64,000 bases of DNA from Mytilus trossulus (GCF_036588685.1 NC_086382.1:61894987-61958986), one strand, 5' to 3'; positions 1 through 11,046 are shown, numbered from the stretch's first letter. Notes: generated by a model from the sequence alone, not told the origin. Numbers and translations: made by a program.

Positions 1-180
1 ACAACCACTTATTTCCATGGTCTTGACTTAAATAAAGGCAACAGTAGGTCTTCCTTCTTCCTCTTCCTCTTCCGCCACTTTTTTGAATGAACTTGTCTGT
101 ATCTGTTTCATGTTTTAATAGGTTCCTGTCTCATAGTCTTAGCATATACCCATGTTTTCATTCATAGTTAATAGTCCTTT
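1..180. other. No gene seen; edge of degenerate minisatellite
   Basis: AT-rich non-coding sequence. From about 110 it resembles the monomers found at 950-1710 ('cctgtctcatagtctta'). No open frame or RNA gene is supported here. Confidence 0.5.
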
Positions 181-930
181 TTTATGCCCCACCTACTATA
201 GTAGTGGGAAATATTGTTTTCCGGTCTGTGCGTCGATCCGTCTGTTCGTCCGTCCTTCTGTTCGTCCGTTCGTCTGTCTGTCCCACATCAGGTAAAGTTT
301 TTGGTCAAGGTAGTTTTTAATGACGTTGAGTGCAATCAACTTGAAACTTTTTACACATGTTCCCTATGGTATGATCTTTTTGAGTTTTAATACCAAATTA
401 GAGTTTTTACCCAATTTCATGGTCCATTGAAAATGGACAATGATAGTGCGAGGGGGCATCCGTGTACTTTGGACACATTCTTGTTGTTTGATGTTTCGGT
501 AGCTTGTTGTCTATTTTCAATGTCAAATTAGAGTTTTTACCCCATTTTCACGGTCCACTGAACATAGAAGATGAAAGTGCGAGTTTAAGGTGAAAGTGTT
601 TGGTCAAGGTAGTTTTTGATGAAGTTGGAAGTCCAATCAACTTGAAACTTAGTACACATTTTCCCTATGGTATAACCTTTTTTAATTTTAATACGAAATT
701 AGATTTTTTTCCAATTTCACGGTCCATTGAACATAGAAAATGATAGTGCGAGTGGTGCATCATGGAAAATTAGTTGGGCATCCGTGTACTTTGAACACAT
801 TCTTATTGTATGAAGTTTCGGTAGCTTGTTTTTTAAATTTTATGTCAAATTAGAGATTTACCCCATTTTCACGGTCCACTGAATATAGAAAATGATAGTG
901 CAGATGTGGTGGGGCATTTATGTACTGGTG
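181..930 (+). repeat. Dispersed repeat with 'atgccccac' head and internal tandem duplication
   Basis: The copy begins with 'tttatgccccacctacta' and a pyrimidine-rich 'gtccgtc/gttcgtc' tract, then a body that occurs twice in tandem. The phrase 'ggtcaaggtagtttttaatg' at about 303 recurs as 'ggtcaaggtagtttttgatg' at about 602, a period near 299 bp. The phrase 'cggtccactgaacatag' appears about three times. A second copy of the family lies at 5045-5345. I see no coding capacity; it is probably a non-autonomous interspersed element. Confidence 0.7.
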
Positions 931-949
931 ACACATTCTTGTTTGTTGG

Positions 950-1710
950 AGTTTTTGAAAGGTTGCTGTCTCGTTGACTTATACCTGACATTTGCTTCCC
1001 TATGCATATAATTTGTTGAAGTTTTTGAAATTTTGATGTCTCATTGACTTATAACTGACATTTCATTTAATAGTACTATTTGTTTCAAGTTCAGTTTTGT
1101 TGCTGTCTCAATGACTTACATATATATATATGTGTATACCTATTGTTTCCTTTCATAGTCATTTTTTTTTAGTTTTTGAAAGGTTGCTGCCACATTGACT
1201 TTTAACTGACATGTCCTTTCATAGTCATATTTGTTTGAGCTTTTGAAAAGAGGGACAAAAGATACCAAAGGGACAGTCAAACTCGTAAATCTAAAACAAA
1301 CTGACAACGCCATGGCTAAAAATGAACAGAAAAACAATAGTATACATGACACAACATAGAAAACTAAAGAATAAACAACACGAACCCCACCAAAAACTAG
1401 GGGTGATCGCAGGTGCTCCAGAAGGGCAAGAAGATCCTGCTCCACATGCGGCACCCGTCGTGTTGCTTATGTGATATTGAAAGGTTGCTGCCTTATCTAC
1501 TTATACCTATTATTTAATTCCATAGTCATATATATTTGTTGGATGTACTGGTAAGTTTCTGTCTCATTGACTTATAAATACCAACATTACCGTTCATAGT
1601 TATATTGTTGGAGGTACAGTTTTGTTTTTGATAGGTTGCTGTCTCATCGCCTTATGATACCCCACTTTTCGGAGTCAGATTTTCCATTCATTGTCATATT
1701 TGTAAGAGGC
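950..1710. repeat. Degenerate ~70-bp minisatellite, interrupted by an insertion
   Basis: Monomers built around 'ttgaaaggttgctgtctc', 'attgacttata' and 'catagtcatatttgttg' repeat about every 65-80 bp, at about 955, 1020, 1096, 1170, 1478, 1550 and 1625. The array is split by the interspersed element at 1244-1475. Monomers are diverged, so the array is old. There is no gene in it. Confidence 0.6.
1244..1475 (+). mobile_element. Interspersed repeat 'gataccaaagggacagtcaaa' (family R3)
   Basis: The sequence runs from 'gagggacaaaagatacc' through 'caaactgacaacgccatggc', 'gggtgatcgcaggtgctcc' and 'cgtgttgcttatg'. Closely similar copies lie at 12224-12760 and 46594-47220. It interrupts the minisatellite and has 'ttgaaa' on both sides, a possible short target duplication. 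The open frame read from its minus strand recurs in other copies and is not taken as a gene. Confidence 0.65.
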
Positions 1711-1860
1711 TTGTGGTTTGTTCATTTTAAACTAGCTTGATTAAAATCATTTTGAAATGTCTAATCAAGAATGCATTGCACACAACTGCAAGGTGAACTA
1801 TTTGGAACACTTGAAACATTTGCTTTATCTTGAATTATAAAGAACCTTTTTTAATATATC

Positions 1861-1866
1861 TTTAAT
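1861..1866 (-). terminator. Possible poly(A) signal ATTAAA for the Mab-21-like gene
   Basis: The plus strand reads TTTAAT, i.e. ATTAAA on the minus strand, about 72 nt past the stop codon of the Mab-21-like gene. A second ATTAAA sits about 11 nt further on. No AATAAA was found closer. Position is the only support. Confidence 0.3.
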
Positions 1867-1937
1867 TTTGTTTTCTCTATACATAATTCTCAATACATAT
1901 ATTTGACAAATCTAATATCTAAATTGACATTCAAGTT

Positions 1938-3944
1938 TCAGATAACACTAGATAATCTTTTTGCTGCGCTGGTCATTTTATACACATCAGCAACATCAGC
2001 CATTTGAAAATATAGTTTAGCAAGGAAATTCTCACCCATTAACTGTTTAGCTATGCCAATCAAAATGACTGTACTGGCGTCAGGGAAAATTGCAAAAATA
2101 TCTAAGTTAAACATACACGATTCAAGTTGTTGTAAATAATGTCTACATGATGTAAAGTCTTGTAGATGATAGTAACATAAGAAATTGAGGAAATATGCAA
2201 ATGGTAAAGGATTGAAGTAAGCATCTTTGTTTGTAACATCTAGTTGTAATTCTTCTGGAATTATTGAAGAAATCCAGAGAAAAAGAAGAGGATCCATAGT
2301 TAATGTTTTTAAAACTGTATAAAGTTTTTCTTTTTTCATCAGATTCAGCTCATTTTTTTGGCTGAATGTGAACTCTGGTACGGCGGACATGGCAAAAGCT
2401 ACGTTTACCGTAAAAATTCTCCTGTCTGTGTATTTCTGCAACACATGATTTATAACGTTTAACGAGGCAAAGTATTTTTTATGAACATACAGAAAAGAAG
2501 CCAACACCAGCCATCCAGATACTGCTTCTGATTGTACACCAATCAGCAAATGACTGAGATCGTGTTTGTACCTAGAGTATTGGTGTTTGTTTTCTGAGCT
2601 ATATCTTCTAGTATATTTTAAAGTATTTGGAGCAAGCCAGCATGCCTTTGATGAATATAAAGCTAATAAACCTCTACATAAACTAGTTTTGGAATGGTGT
2701 ACTAAAAGATGTATTAGCTCCACATAATCTAATTTTGACCAATAAGCATATGTTTGGTGTACTATTCTAAGATATCCACTTGTTAAAAATTGAGTGTTGT
2801 TGTAAGATTGTCTTTCACAATGTTTCAAGGTCTCAGAAGACGCTAAACAATGAATTCCTTGCTTGTATGAATTCTCAAGTATGGTTTCTAACTTTTTTTT
2901 GTTCATTACATCGAACCGTGAGTGGAAAAAGTTATTGTCCGGAATAAAATAATGTAACAAGTTTGAATATCTGACACAGTACATTAATCTTTGTAGACAT
3001 GCCATAAAACAAGGAATAATATTATCTGGTCGCCATAAATTTGGTTCTGTTTCTTCTAAAATCCAAAACAACATTGTTTTGAAGAAATATGAACACAATA
3101 ATCCTTTCAAATCTTCATGTTTTTCTATTACCTCCTTAAGGAAGACTTTAAGGAGAGCGTAACACAAGAATTGTGTATGACTGAAGGAATATATTAGAAT
3201 CTTTTCTGCTACAGAAAATGATATCCGCCATTCAAGATTTTCATTTATGGATCCTTTGTTCCCAATTGGAACAAATAACACTCCACAAGATATTATTTTG
3301 GAAATAATTTTAGCTGAAGGCCATGCTGTACGTGGTCTTTTAATCCATGGTTGTGCTGGATTTATCCATTTGTCGCATTTGAGGCACATTGCAACATCTG
3401 ATAGATCTTTGATATCCGTTAGACAGGGACCATGAATTTTCATTATATTTGCAACTAATAGTTGAGAAATAGACAAGAAGAACAGTTTATACTGTTCACT
3501 TGAAAGCATACATCCAATATGATTTTTTTCCCATATATTATTTAAAACTATAGTATATAACAAGAACTCGAAGTAGTTGCATTTTGAATGATGATTTAGA
3601 AGACGTAATTGCGTAAAACATGGTTGGGTCTCCTCTGTATACATAACTAATGGTATTTTCCGAGGATCAAGAACATCTTCTGTTTCTGATTCATACACTT
3701 TAAAAGAAGAATTGATAAACATTATATCTAAATCACTGCTTTTGAAATCAAGTCCTTCACCCTTGCTTCCGCTAGTTATTGAATGATACCCAAATGACAT
3801 TAACTTTCCCATGTCCGTAATAGTTAGAGCTAATCTCCTCATTTTGACAACTTCTTTCGATCCGATAATTTTGCAAAGATACTTGTAATAATTCAATGAT
3901 TCACATCTCTCTGTTGACAGTCCTACCGTTTTCTGACTGTTAGT
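1938..3944 (-). CDS. Mab-21 / cGAS-like nucleotidyltransferase-fold protein, large terminal exon
   Basis: A single exon of about 668 codons ends in TGA. Numbered from a TTG codon at 3896, it has the nucleotidyltransferase GS motif (TSGSKGEG, G43-S44) followed by the metal-binding D-x-D (SSDLDIM, D55 and D57). At about 225-260 there is a Mab-21 signature (LEWRISFSVAEK, HTQFLCYALLK). The C-terminal ~270 residues are helical and Leu/Tyr-rich, possibly TPR-like. TTG is probably not the start: the frame stays open back to 3944, where 'ttttattttgtag' makes a good 3' splice site with a stop in its AG. Residues just after that junction (YYKYLC..IGSKEVVK) resemble the usual N-terminal helix of the family, so a short upstream exon should supply the start. 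cGAS-like receptors make cyclic dinucleotides on sensing nucleic acid; many Mab-21 proteins are inactive. I could not place the third catalytic acid, so activity is open. Which exon carries the start is unresolved. Confidence 0.85.
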   Translation of the reverse strand, partial: TNSQKTVGLSTERCESLNYYKYLCKIIGSKEVVKMRRLALTITDMGKLMSFGYHSITSGSKGEGLDFKSSDLDIMFINSSFKVYESETEDVLDPRKIPLVMYTEETQPCFTQLRLLNHHSKCNYFEFLLYTIVLNNIWEKNHIGCMLSSEQYKLFFLSISQLLVANIMKIHGPCLTDIKDLSDVAMCLKCDKWINPAQPWIKRPRTAWPSAKIISKIISCGVLFVPIGNKGSINENLEWRISFSVAEKILIYSFSHTQFLCYALLKVFLKEVIEKHEDLKGLLCSYFFKTMLFWILEETEPNLWRPDNIIPCFMACLQRLMYCVRYSNLLHYFIPDNNFFHSRFDVMNKKKLETILENSYKQGIHCLASSETLKHCERQSYNNTQFLTSGYLRIVHQTYAYWSKLDYVELIHLLVHHSKTSLCRGLLALYSSKACWLAPNTLKYTRRYSSENKHQYSRYKHDLSHLLIGVQSEAVSGWLVLASFLYVHKKYFASLNVINHVLQKYTDRRIFTVNVAFAMSAVPEFTFSQKNELNLMKKEKLYTVLKTLTMDPLLFLWISSIIPEELQLDVTNKDAYFNPLPFAYFLNFLCYYHLQDFTSCRHYLQQLESCMFNLDIFAIFPDASTVILIGIAKQLMGENFLAKLYFQMADVADVYKMTSAAKRLSSVI

Positions 3945-5044
3945 CTACAAAATAAATTACTACTAAATTACTTTAAGATAACAACAACTCTCTTTAAATT
4001 ATAACTACAATGCCAGATTTTTTTTAGTAGTAAGTACTTTTTAGCTTAGCTGACCTAAAAGGTCAAGTGAGCTTTTCTTATCACTTGGTGTCTGTTATGG
4101 TAATATTGGAATGAAATATTTTAATTTAAAATTTCTAGGGAAAGTTAAATTTTCTGTGTCATTTGGTCTTTTATAAAAAAAAAATAGTCTCATTGGCAAT
4201 CATGTCACCTCTCCTTATTTAAAAAAAAAACATCAAGATTTTTAAACATCAAATTAATGCGATAAAAATTTCTTACCTTTTTAAAGTATTTCATTTCCAT
4301 TTTCCTATTTATCTTCTAAAGTTTTGGTTTTCCATTTCGAAAAATGTCATTGAACTTTAGACAACATATATATTTTGTCAATGGTTTGACAGTAATTGAC
4401 TTTATATGGTTTGTATTTTCTGTAAGGTCAGCAGGATCAGGAAGAGGATAAGTGTTATCTACTTTAAAACAATTGAATAAATTACAGTAGATGTAAACTT
4501 TGAAACTGAAACCAAAAATATCCGATTGTATATATGTTTTTTAGCAGTGTCAGAAAAACAAGAAATAACAAGTAAAATATCACCACTTGATAAGGAAGTA
4601 GAAATTGTCTGACTAATTTCCTCCATTTACTTTCTGATGATTGTCTCCTTTTCTTCGAAATTGCATTGTTTCTCGACCATGTAGATATAATTAATGATTT
4701 TATACTGATATTTTCACTTATCATACTTTGAAATCTTCATTATCTTTTTTATGACAATTTTGCACTCATGTAGATATGAGTCAAGACTTTATACCGAAAT
4801 TTTCACTAATCATACTTTAAAATCTTCATTGTCATTTTTTTTGATAATTTTGACATGAGTAAAATGTATGTGTGCCGACTTCAAATCAGATTCAAGTTTT
4901 ATCAGCTTTAGAGTTTTGGGGTTAAGATTGATGTAAAGAGTACTATGATCCAGTACAACTGTTTGTTTAAAAAAAATAATTCAACTTTACAAAAGATCAA
5001 GTAAAGGGAACAACATGTTACCTTCAAGGGAAGGGTTATGTGTT
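3945..5044. other. Upstream region of the Mab-21-like gene; no exon resolved
   Basis: AT-rich sequence expected to hold the first intron and first exon of the Mab-21-like gene, which I could not locate. A local duplication of about 95 bp is visible: 'catgtagatat...cttatcatactttgaaatcttcatt' near 4678-4742 recurs near 4768-4830. Confidence 0.4.
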
Positions 5045-5345
5045 TATGCCCCATTTATGGGCATTATCTTTTCTGGTCTGTGTGTCTGTCTGTTCGTTCA
5101 TCTGTCCGTTCTTTAGTCCGTCTATCCTGTACAGGTTAAAGTTTTCAGGTAAATGGTTTTGGTCGAGGTAATTTTTGATGAATTTGAAGTCAAAATAATT
5201 TGGAACTTAGAACACATGTTCCCTATGATATGATCTTTCTAATTGTATTGCCAAAGTAGAGATTTTCTCCCATTTTCATTGTCCACAGAACATAGAAAGT
5301 GATAATGCGGATGGAGCATCTGTGTACTGGGGACACATTTTTAGT
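5045..5345 (+). repeat. Second copy of the 'atgccccat' dispersed repeat
   Basis: It shares the head 'tatgccccat', the 'gtctgtctgttcgttc' tract, 'ggtcgaggtaatttttgatg' and 'cacagaacatagaaagtgat' with 181-930, but has only one body unit. No coding capacity. Confidence 0.65.
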
Positions 5346-5596
5346 CAGCAATTTATTTAGTTTTTCAACGTGAGAAGTATGAGTATAACTGTAATGTGAT
5401 GCCTGAAATTGTTTAAAGTATCTTCAATACACAAACATGCACGTTTTCAGATTGATTACTGACAATATTTTGCATGGCAAACATTTTTTTGTTCAACAAA
5501 AACATTTTGTTTTACCTTAAGTGATTTCAAATTGGCATTTAGGAGTTTTACATAGAACAAAAAGGTATCTCAGACTACTAATAATGAATTATTAAA

Positions 5597-5860
5597 AAGT
5601 AAAATCACAAACACACTAAACTCAAAGGAAAGTCAATTCGGAAAGTCCATAATCACATTGCAAAATCAAATAACAAAACACATAAAAAACGAATGGACAA
5701 GAACTTTCATATTCCTGACTTGGTACAGGCATTTTCAAATGTAGAAAATGGTGGGCAAAAACTGGTTTATAGCGCTAACCCTCCCACGTTGACGACAGTC
5801 TCATGTGTGATGCGGTTAAACTGTTTTGAAGGCACAACCCTCCCCATTCTGGGATATTGG
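5597..5860 (+). repeat. Interspersed repeat R2 ('agtaaaatcacaaacacac')
   Basis: It runs from 'agtaaaatcacaaacacac' through 'gaaagtccataatcaca', 'cgaatggacaagaac', 'cctgacttggtacaggca' and 'ttatagcgctaaccctcc'. Copies or fragments lie at 13226-13370, 19196-19425, 30838-31045 and 47818-48035. The 74-residue open frame across it is shared repeat sequence, not a gene. Confidence 0.7.
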
Positions 5861-5880
5861 CGTAAAGTACAAGATAAGAA

Positions 5881-6402
5881 CACTTATAACAGATCGGGGA
5901 TTACTCACCGTTACTGACTCCTAGTAACAAAAAATTAAAAAAAAGATCATGCATCTTAGGCTAAACTATCGATAAGTACACAATAAACATCTAATGGCCT
6001 TTATTGAAGACGTCATAAACAAACAGCGGGGAACATGACATTTTGCAAATGCTCAGAGGTATCGACAAGAAAGTATGTTAAAACTAATATTAAGTTAATT
6101 TACTGAAAGCAAAAACAATATCCACACGAGCAAAACAATTTCCGTTCGGAGATCTATTTGGATTTTTGGAATAATAACCTTTTTGAACAAGTTCATTTAA
6201 ATGATCCATAAGTTGACCCGAATTGTATTTAAATTTCCGGGTCCGTAATAATTAGGATGTGATATTTCGTTTAATATAAGTGTTCTACAGGTGCAACAAA
6301 ACTCCTACATTAAATCTATGTATATATGGAAGAATAAGATAAGTAATTTGGGGTAATGAAATCCCTGACTAAATGTTTTACCAATAATATATATATATAA
6401 AA
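5881..6402. other. Gene-free spacer
   Basis: AT-rich sequence between two repeats. No exon, RNA gene or clear structure seen. Confidence 0.4.
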
Positions 6403-6890
6403 AGTTATCAAAGATACCAGGATTATAATTTAGTACGCCAGACGCGCGTTTCGTCTGCATTAGACTCATCAGTGACGCTCATATCAGAATATTTATAAAG
6501 CCAAACAAGTACAAAGTTGAAGAGCATTGAGGATCAAAATTCCAAAAAGTTATGCCAAATACGGCCAAGGTAATCTATGCCTGAGATAAGAACATCCTTA
6601 GTATTTTGAAAAATTCAAAATTTTGTAAACAGGAAATTTATTAAAATTACCACATTATTGATATTCATGTCAACACCGAAGTGTTGACTACTGGGCTGAT
6701 GGTACCCTCGGGGACGAAACGTCCACCAGCAGTGGCATCGACCCATTGGTGTAAAAAGTTATCAAAGGTACCAGGATTATAATTGAGTACGCCAGACGCG
6801 CGTTTCGTCTACATAACCCTCATCAGTGACGCTCATATCAAAATATTTATATAGCCGTATTTATAATATTTATAATATTTATATATTACG
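6403..6890 (+). repeat. Two adjacent copies of the GACGCGCGTTTCGTC repeat (R1)
   Basis: The first copy (6403-6746) reads 'gttatcaaagataccagg', 'gccagacgcgcgtttcgtc', 'gactcatcagtgacgctc' and ends in 'ggggacgaaacgtccac'. A second, shorter copy starts at about 6752. The AGACG..CGTCT core can form a small hairpin. Other copies are at 20155-20400, 23958-24130, 30310-30665 (-), 41430-41640, 52105-52270, 61515-61830 (-) and 62385-62560. Confidence 0.7.
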
Positions 6891-7174
6891 TTCACTGAAT
6901 TTCAAAACGTCAGGACAGACATGGGCTTGGCGAACGAGTTTATAGATTTGTAGAAAAATTTGGTCACAAATATGTGTTTCTTGACGTCATATGACAAAGA
7001 TTTTACCGTTACATTGTGTACATATACTAAAAATAAATATTCTATGCCGAATAAATGTTTTTAACTGGTTAATTCCGAATCAGTTTTCGTTTAGGAATTT
7101 TTGAGAAAAAGAAACAAGAAATGCAGAAAGCTATAATAACAATATAAAGAACATCTGTTTGTACGATGATATAT

Positions 7175-8718
7175 TTATTTATAAGAATAACCTATTTCAC
7201 AGTCCCGTCCTTGGTAACCAGATTTACATATGCAATCGTAATCATTTACTATATTCCAACATACAGCTCCGTGTTTACAAGGGTTTGGATGGCATTGGTC
7301 TAAAGCTGAAATAAAACTAAATAAGTGAAATCATTCAATTGTTTATCATAAAATATTATTAACAGTGATGTTAAATGTGTTATGTTTTCTGCCTCATGTA
7401 ATATATCCCTGCGTTAAAAGAAACCTGAGTGTTTTAATCACTTTAATTTTCTAGAACAATCCTTCAACATAAGTAAATTAAACTTTATACTTATCGCTTC
7501 TAACATTGATATACCTCTTATCAAAACCAAATAATGCTATGGCAAATCTTCGTTTGTGGTTTTATATACATGATACAATCATTGGTGTTTACTAAGATTT
7601 AAGGTGGTACCCAACACCTTTACTAAAATTAATTTGAGTCGTTTAATTTTCATAAAAATTTGACAAATTATTTACTTTAACCCTTTGACAAAAATATAAA
7701 AATTTCAAAAATTTTGAACCAAACGCTTTATCAGAAAAATTACACTGGTTATATAACAGTTTGACAAACAATTATTTTTATCACTGAGAAGCTTACTATT
7801 CCATCAAAACACAACGTTATTAAAACGTTTAGCTGATTTTACAGAGTTATCTCCCTGTAGTATTAGGTACCACCTTAGGTCTAAAACGAAAATTGTGTAA
7901 CTATACTCTTTGAACCCAGACAGATTAGTAAAGAAATTGTGTAGTGATTAAAATATACATGTGTATCCTGCGATGACAGTTTTTCCTGTTCGTAAGTTCA
8001 AATATAAGTGAAAAAATCTCTATATCATGGATTACACTTGCACAAAATCGGATTTGAACTAGATGGAGAAAGGGAGACAAACACAACTTCACAAATAAAA
8101 GTTAAGGCATATAACGTACGTCAAAATAACGATGTGAGTTTAATATGCATGGTAAATGACCAAAGAGAGATAACAAGAAACATTTATTTGGAATGTTAGA
8201 GTACGTTGAAAACCAAAAAAAAGAAGATGTGGTATGATTGCCAATGAGACAACTATCCACAAAAGACCAAAATGACACAAACATTCATAATTATAGGTCA
8301 CCGTTCGGTCTTCAACAATTAGCAAAGCCCATACCACATATAGTCAGCTATAAAAGGCCCGAAAAGACAATGTAAAACAATTTAAGCGAGAAAACTAACG
8401 GTCTTAGTCATATAGAATTATCAACTTTAAACTGAACAACTAAATAAGTTTGAATGTTTAAATTGTGTGATGGAAATTGAATATCCATTTTGATATTCAT
8501 ATATTTAAAGTTAAGTTCGTATAATTGCCAATCTGGGAGATATCCACCCATAACAGTTTAAACGTTGGAGAAATAAGTTTTGAGGACTGTCTAAAAGAAT
8601 TTACCTTCATCACAGTTCTTTCCTTTGTAACCCTGTTTACATTTACAATAGTAACCGTACTCCTGACTTTCACACAATGCGTCGTTAAGACATGGATTTG
8701 GAAGACATGGATTGAAAG
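7175..8718 (-). CDS. Secreted protein with two EGF-like domains (last two exons)
   Basis: Two minus-strand exons each encode one EGF-like domain. Exon 8605-8718 (acceptor 'ttaatcag', donor G|GTAAAT) reads NPCLPNPCLND..LCES...YYCKCKQGYKGKNCDE. Exon 7175-7305 (acceptor 'atttcag') reads LDQCHPNPCKHGAVC...DCICKSGYQGRDCE and ends in TAA. Each has the six-Cys EGF spacing with the C-x-C..GY.G..C end. Both exons start in phase 1, the usual EGF phase, so they join in frame (..CDE-A-LDQC..). An AATAAA (minus strand) overlaps the stop codon. The 1.3-kb intron holds a MITE (7598-7877) and a dispersed repeat (8221-8405). Such domains act in adhesion or ligand binding outside the cell. The signal-peptide exon was not found. 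Confidence 0.8.
7598..7877. mobile_element. MITE with AAGGTGGTACC terminal inverted repeats
   Basis: The left end 'TTTAAGGTGGTACC' (7598-7611) is matched by the inverted right end 'GGTACCACCTTA' (7866-7877). The interior is non-coding, about 280 bp, and lies in the EGF gene's intron. TTA/TTAA-like bases at the ends suggest a TTAA-targeting DNA transposon family, but the right-hand target site is degenerate. Confidence 0.65.
8221..8405 (+). repeat. Interspersed repeat 'aagaagatgtggtatgattgcc'
   Basis: It runs 'gatgtggtatgattgccaat', 'gagacaactatccac', 'cggtcttcaacaattagc', 'agctataaaaggccc'. Related pieces lie at 14756-14860 (-), 15417-15466 and 31306-31420. It falls in the intron of the EGF gene. 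Confidence 0.6.
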
Positions 8719-10708
8719 CTGATTAAGATAAAGAAGCAAAACACATTATTCAAAACGCTGAAATTATCATGTTATAGAATCATATTTTGGTTTACTATGT
8801 TCCTCAACTTCGTTAGTGATGCAGCATTTTTAACTGTTGTGATTCAAACGCAATTCATGATTATCCTTGGGTACTTAGTTATAGGTCTGATAACTTTTGT
8901 TAATAGTTTGCAACCACTTGTTCACTATGTCTAAAACACCTAGGTGAAACATATTTGGATTCGATAGTATCTAATAACATTACGGTGACGGAACACCCAA
9001 AGACATAGATAATGGGGATTTATTTATTTGTACAAAATATATATTCAATCAATAAAGCAAAAAGTTTCATAAATGTAACAAATAAACTTCAATTGAACTT
9101 TGGTAAATATTTGTCTCTTTGACAATCAATCTCCTTATTTTCAAACAAACAGAAATACTACATTCCTCATTGTCCATATTAAGTTTTCTGTCACCATAAT
9201 GGTTACATGTACTTGAAATTAGATATTGTCGGGGTACTTTAGACACAATGTGGGTCGTTACCGCTTGTGTTAAAGGTTTGGTCCCTTTTTTGTTGACAAG
9301 AAATATCATTGATATGCTTATTTTGTTTTGAAAATATCTATAATCATTCGAAACATAATCGGAGATTGCTTATGGCAGATTTGTCACAATATTTTTACTT
9401 TTTATTTCCGAAGTTGTTCAACTTCGATCTTCATTTGGCTTTATAATTTCTTTGATTTTTACATCATGGATGAACCTATATTATGTAGAACTAATCAAAC
9501 AGGCCATTGGTTAATTTGGATTTACAGCTTGACAACGGTTTCGGTTCTCATACATCTCTTGCATTCAAACATACAGATTTGAGCGTTCCTGATGAAGGTA
9601 AACTAAGGTAAGCGCTTCCGACGTATGAAATTTATAAAATGTTGTTTAATATTCATATGCTAGATGACCATATCTGAGTAATGAAGAACTAGTTGGTCTT
9701 TATCTTTTTTCTTATATCTTTAAAAAATAAAATGCGACTAATTTATATTGACAGCTATAATGCATTGATACCAGAAGTCCAGCAAAGATCTTCTATAAAT
9801 ACCTTCAATATATTTAACACCAGTAGGGAATATTAGCTCCGTAAATTTAAACAAACAAATTGAAACGATATACGGTATGCCGTATTAATTTGCATAGAAA
9901 AAAAGAGAAAAACAATGACTGTGTATTTGTTTTGCTTGCAATGCGTGTTTTATTCTCACTTAAGATTGCTTGTTATGTAAAAAGAAAACGATGTGTGTGA
10001 ATGTAACACATATTTGCATGTGTATCAAGTCAGGATAATGATTTTTTTTCTCAAATAAAACAAATATCCGATAGAGTTTAAATAAAGCTGATACAAGAAC
10101 TATAAGTCCCAATACTACCTTCCATAATGAGAAAAATGCCCCCAATGTGACAAAATATGAAACAATACAAACGAAAACAAGATGATTTTATTTAAGACAA
10201 AATAATACACAAGTAAAATCTATGACAGCCGTCAACCCAAACAAAACACTGAATTAAATGCTCATGACTTAAAGCAACTGAAGAAAATCTAACAGGATTA
10301 AACATGTTTGAAAGCACTCAACTTACTCTTTAACCTGTCTAAGTGGTGTAACAGCACAACATCAGGAACATAAGAATAAACTTTCAACAACACATCAGAT
10401 CGGAATGAAGTACTAAAAACAACTAACATGAATACTAAAGACACAAACCGCCGATCTGAGAGTCTTTGTTTCTACGTCTTTGTGAAGCATTGTTGTGTGT
10501 GCAGTTGATTTGGTTTGTTTTTCTGTTTTAGTATCAGTGGACAATATTTTTATCTTTACGACAGATGAAGTGATATTTAAAGTAAAAGTATGTACTTGTC
10601 TTACCGAATCAAATACGAATAAGAATGACTTGTCATGCATGGGTGACCAAATTTGATATAAAAATAAGATTATCATGATATAGTGGTATAATTAAACATT
10701 TTACTCAC
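8719..10708 (-). other. Probable intron of the EGF-like gene
   Basis: No EGF-type or signal-peptide exon was found between the 8605-8718 exon and the candidate microexon at 10.7 kb. A short repeat piece at 9530-9640 ('gttcctgatgaaggtaaac') recurs at about 26080-26200 and 54190-54310. Confidence 0.35.
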
Positions 10709-10723
10709 AGTATTGCCGTCTTG
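10709..10723 (-). CDS. Candidate 15-nt microexon of the EGF-like gene
   Basis: The minus strand has a strong acceptor ('attttttccag'), then 15 nt (CAAGACGGCAATACT), then a consensus donor GTGAGT. Fifteen nt keeps phase 1, matching the EGF exons downstream. Joined to them it would read (A)-RRQYS-FNPC, like a residue run just after a signal peptide. The splice sites are good, but so short an exon could be chance. Confidence 0.4.
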
Positions 10724-11046
10724 CTGGAAAAAATATCATTTTCGAAATCAATCAAATTATGCGGAGTATTTCAAATATTTAAGAACAAATTAGAACAATA
10801 TTATGTAGAGCATGAACAAAAATTGAAAACTACATTTTGCTTTATCAGAAAGGCAAATTCATGTCAATTGCATAAATCACAGAAGTATTCATCACGTTCA
10901 ACACCCCAAAAACGACATTGTTATATTTACATTTTATCATTTATATATCAACAATTACAATTTGCCTTTTGAAGATCCTATGATAGATCAACAATATATC
11001 TTAACATTATGCACTGTTGTATAATTTCTATAGTTAAAACACTTAC

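Noticed and set aside
1140-1454. 104-residue minus-strand open frame with hydrophobic middle
   Set aside because: It runs through the R3 repeat; the same reading appears in other R3 copies (near 12.7 and 46.7 kb).
950-1710. CRISPR-like spacing of repeats
   Set aside because: The monomers are diverged and contiguous without unique spacers, and this is animal DNA.
4482-4724. 80-residue minus-strand open frame as first exon of the Mab-21-like gene
   Set aside because: No convincing donor in the right phase and no similarity to known N-termini of the family.
8008-8199. 63-residue open frame with a short Ig-strand-like stretch (VSLICMV) in the EGF gene's intron
   Set aside because: It lies on the opposite strand of the EGF gene, begins at GTG, has no paired Cys or splice sites and could be chance.
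10413-10676. 87-residue minus-strand open frame near the 15-nt exon
   Set aside because: No domain or splice support; it lies in the probable intron.
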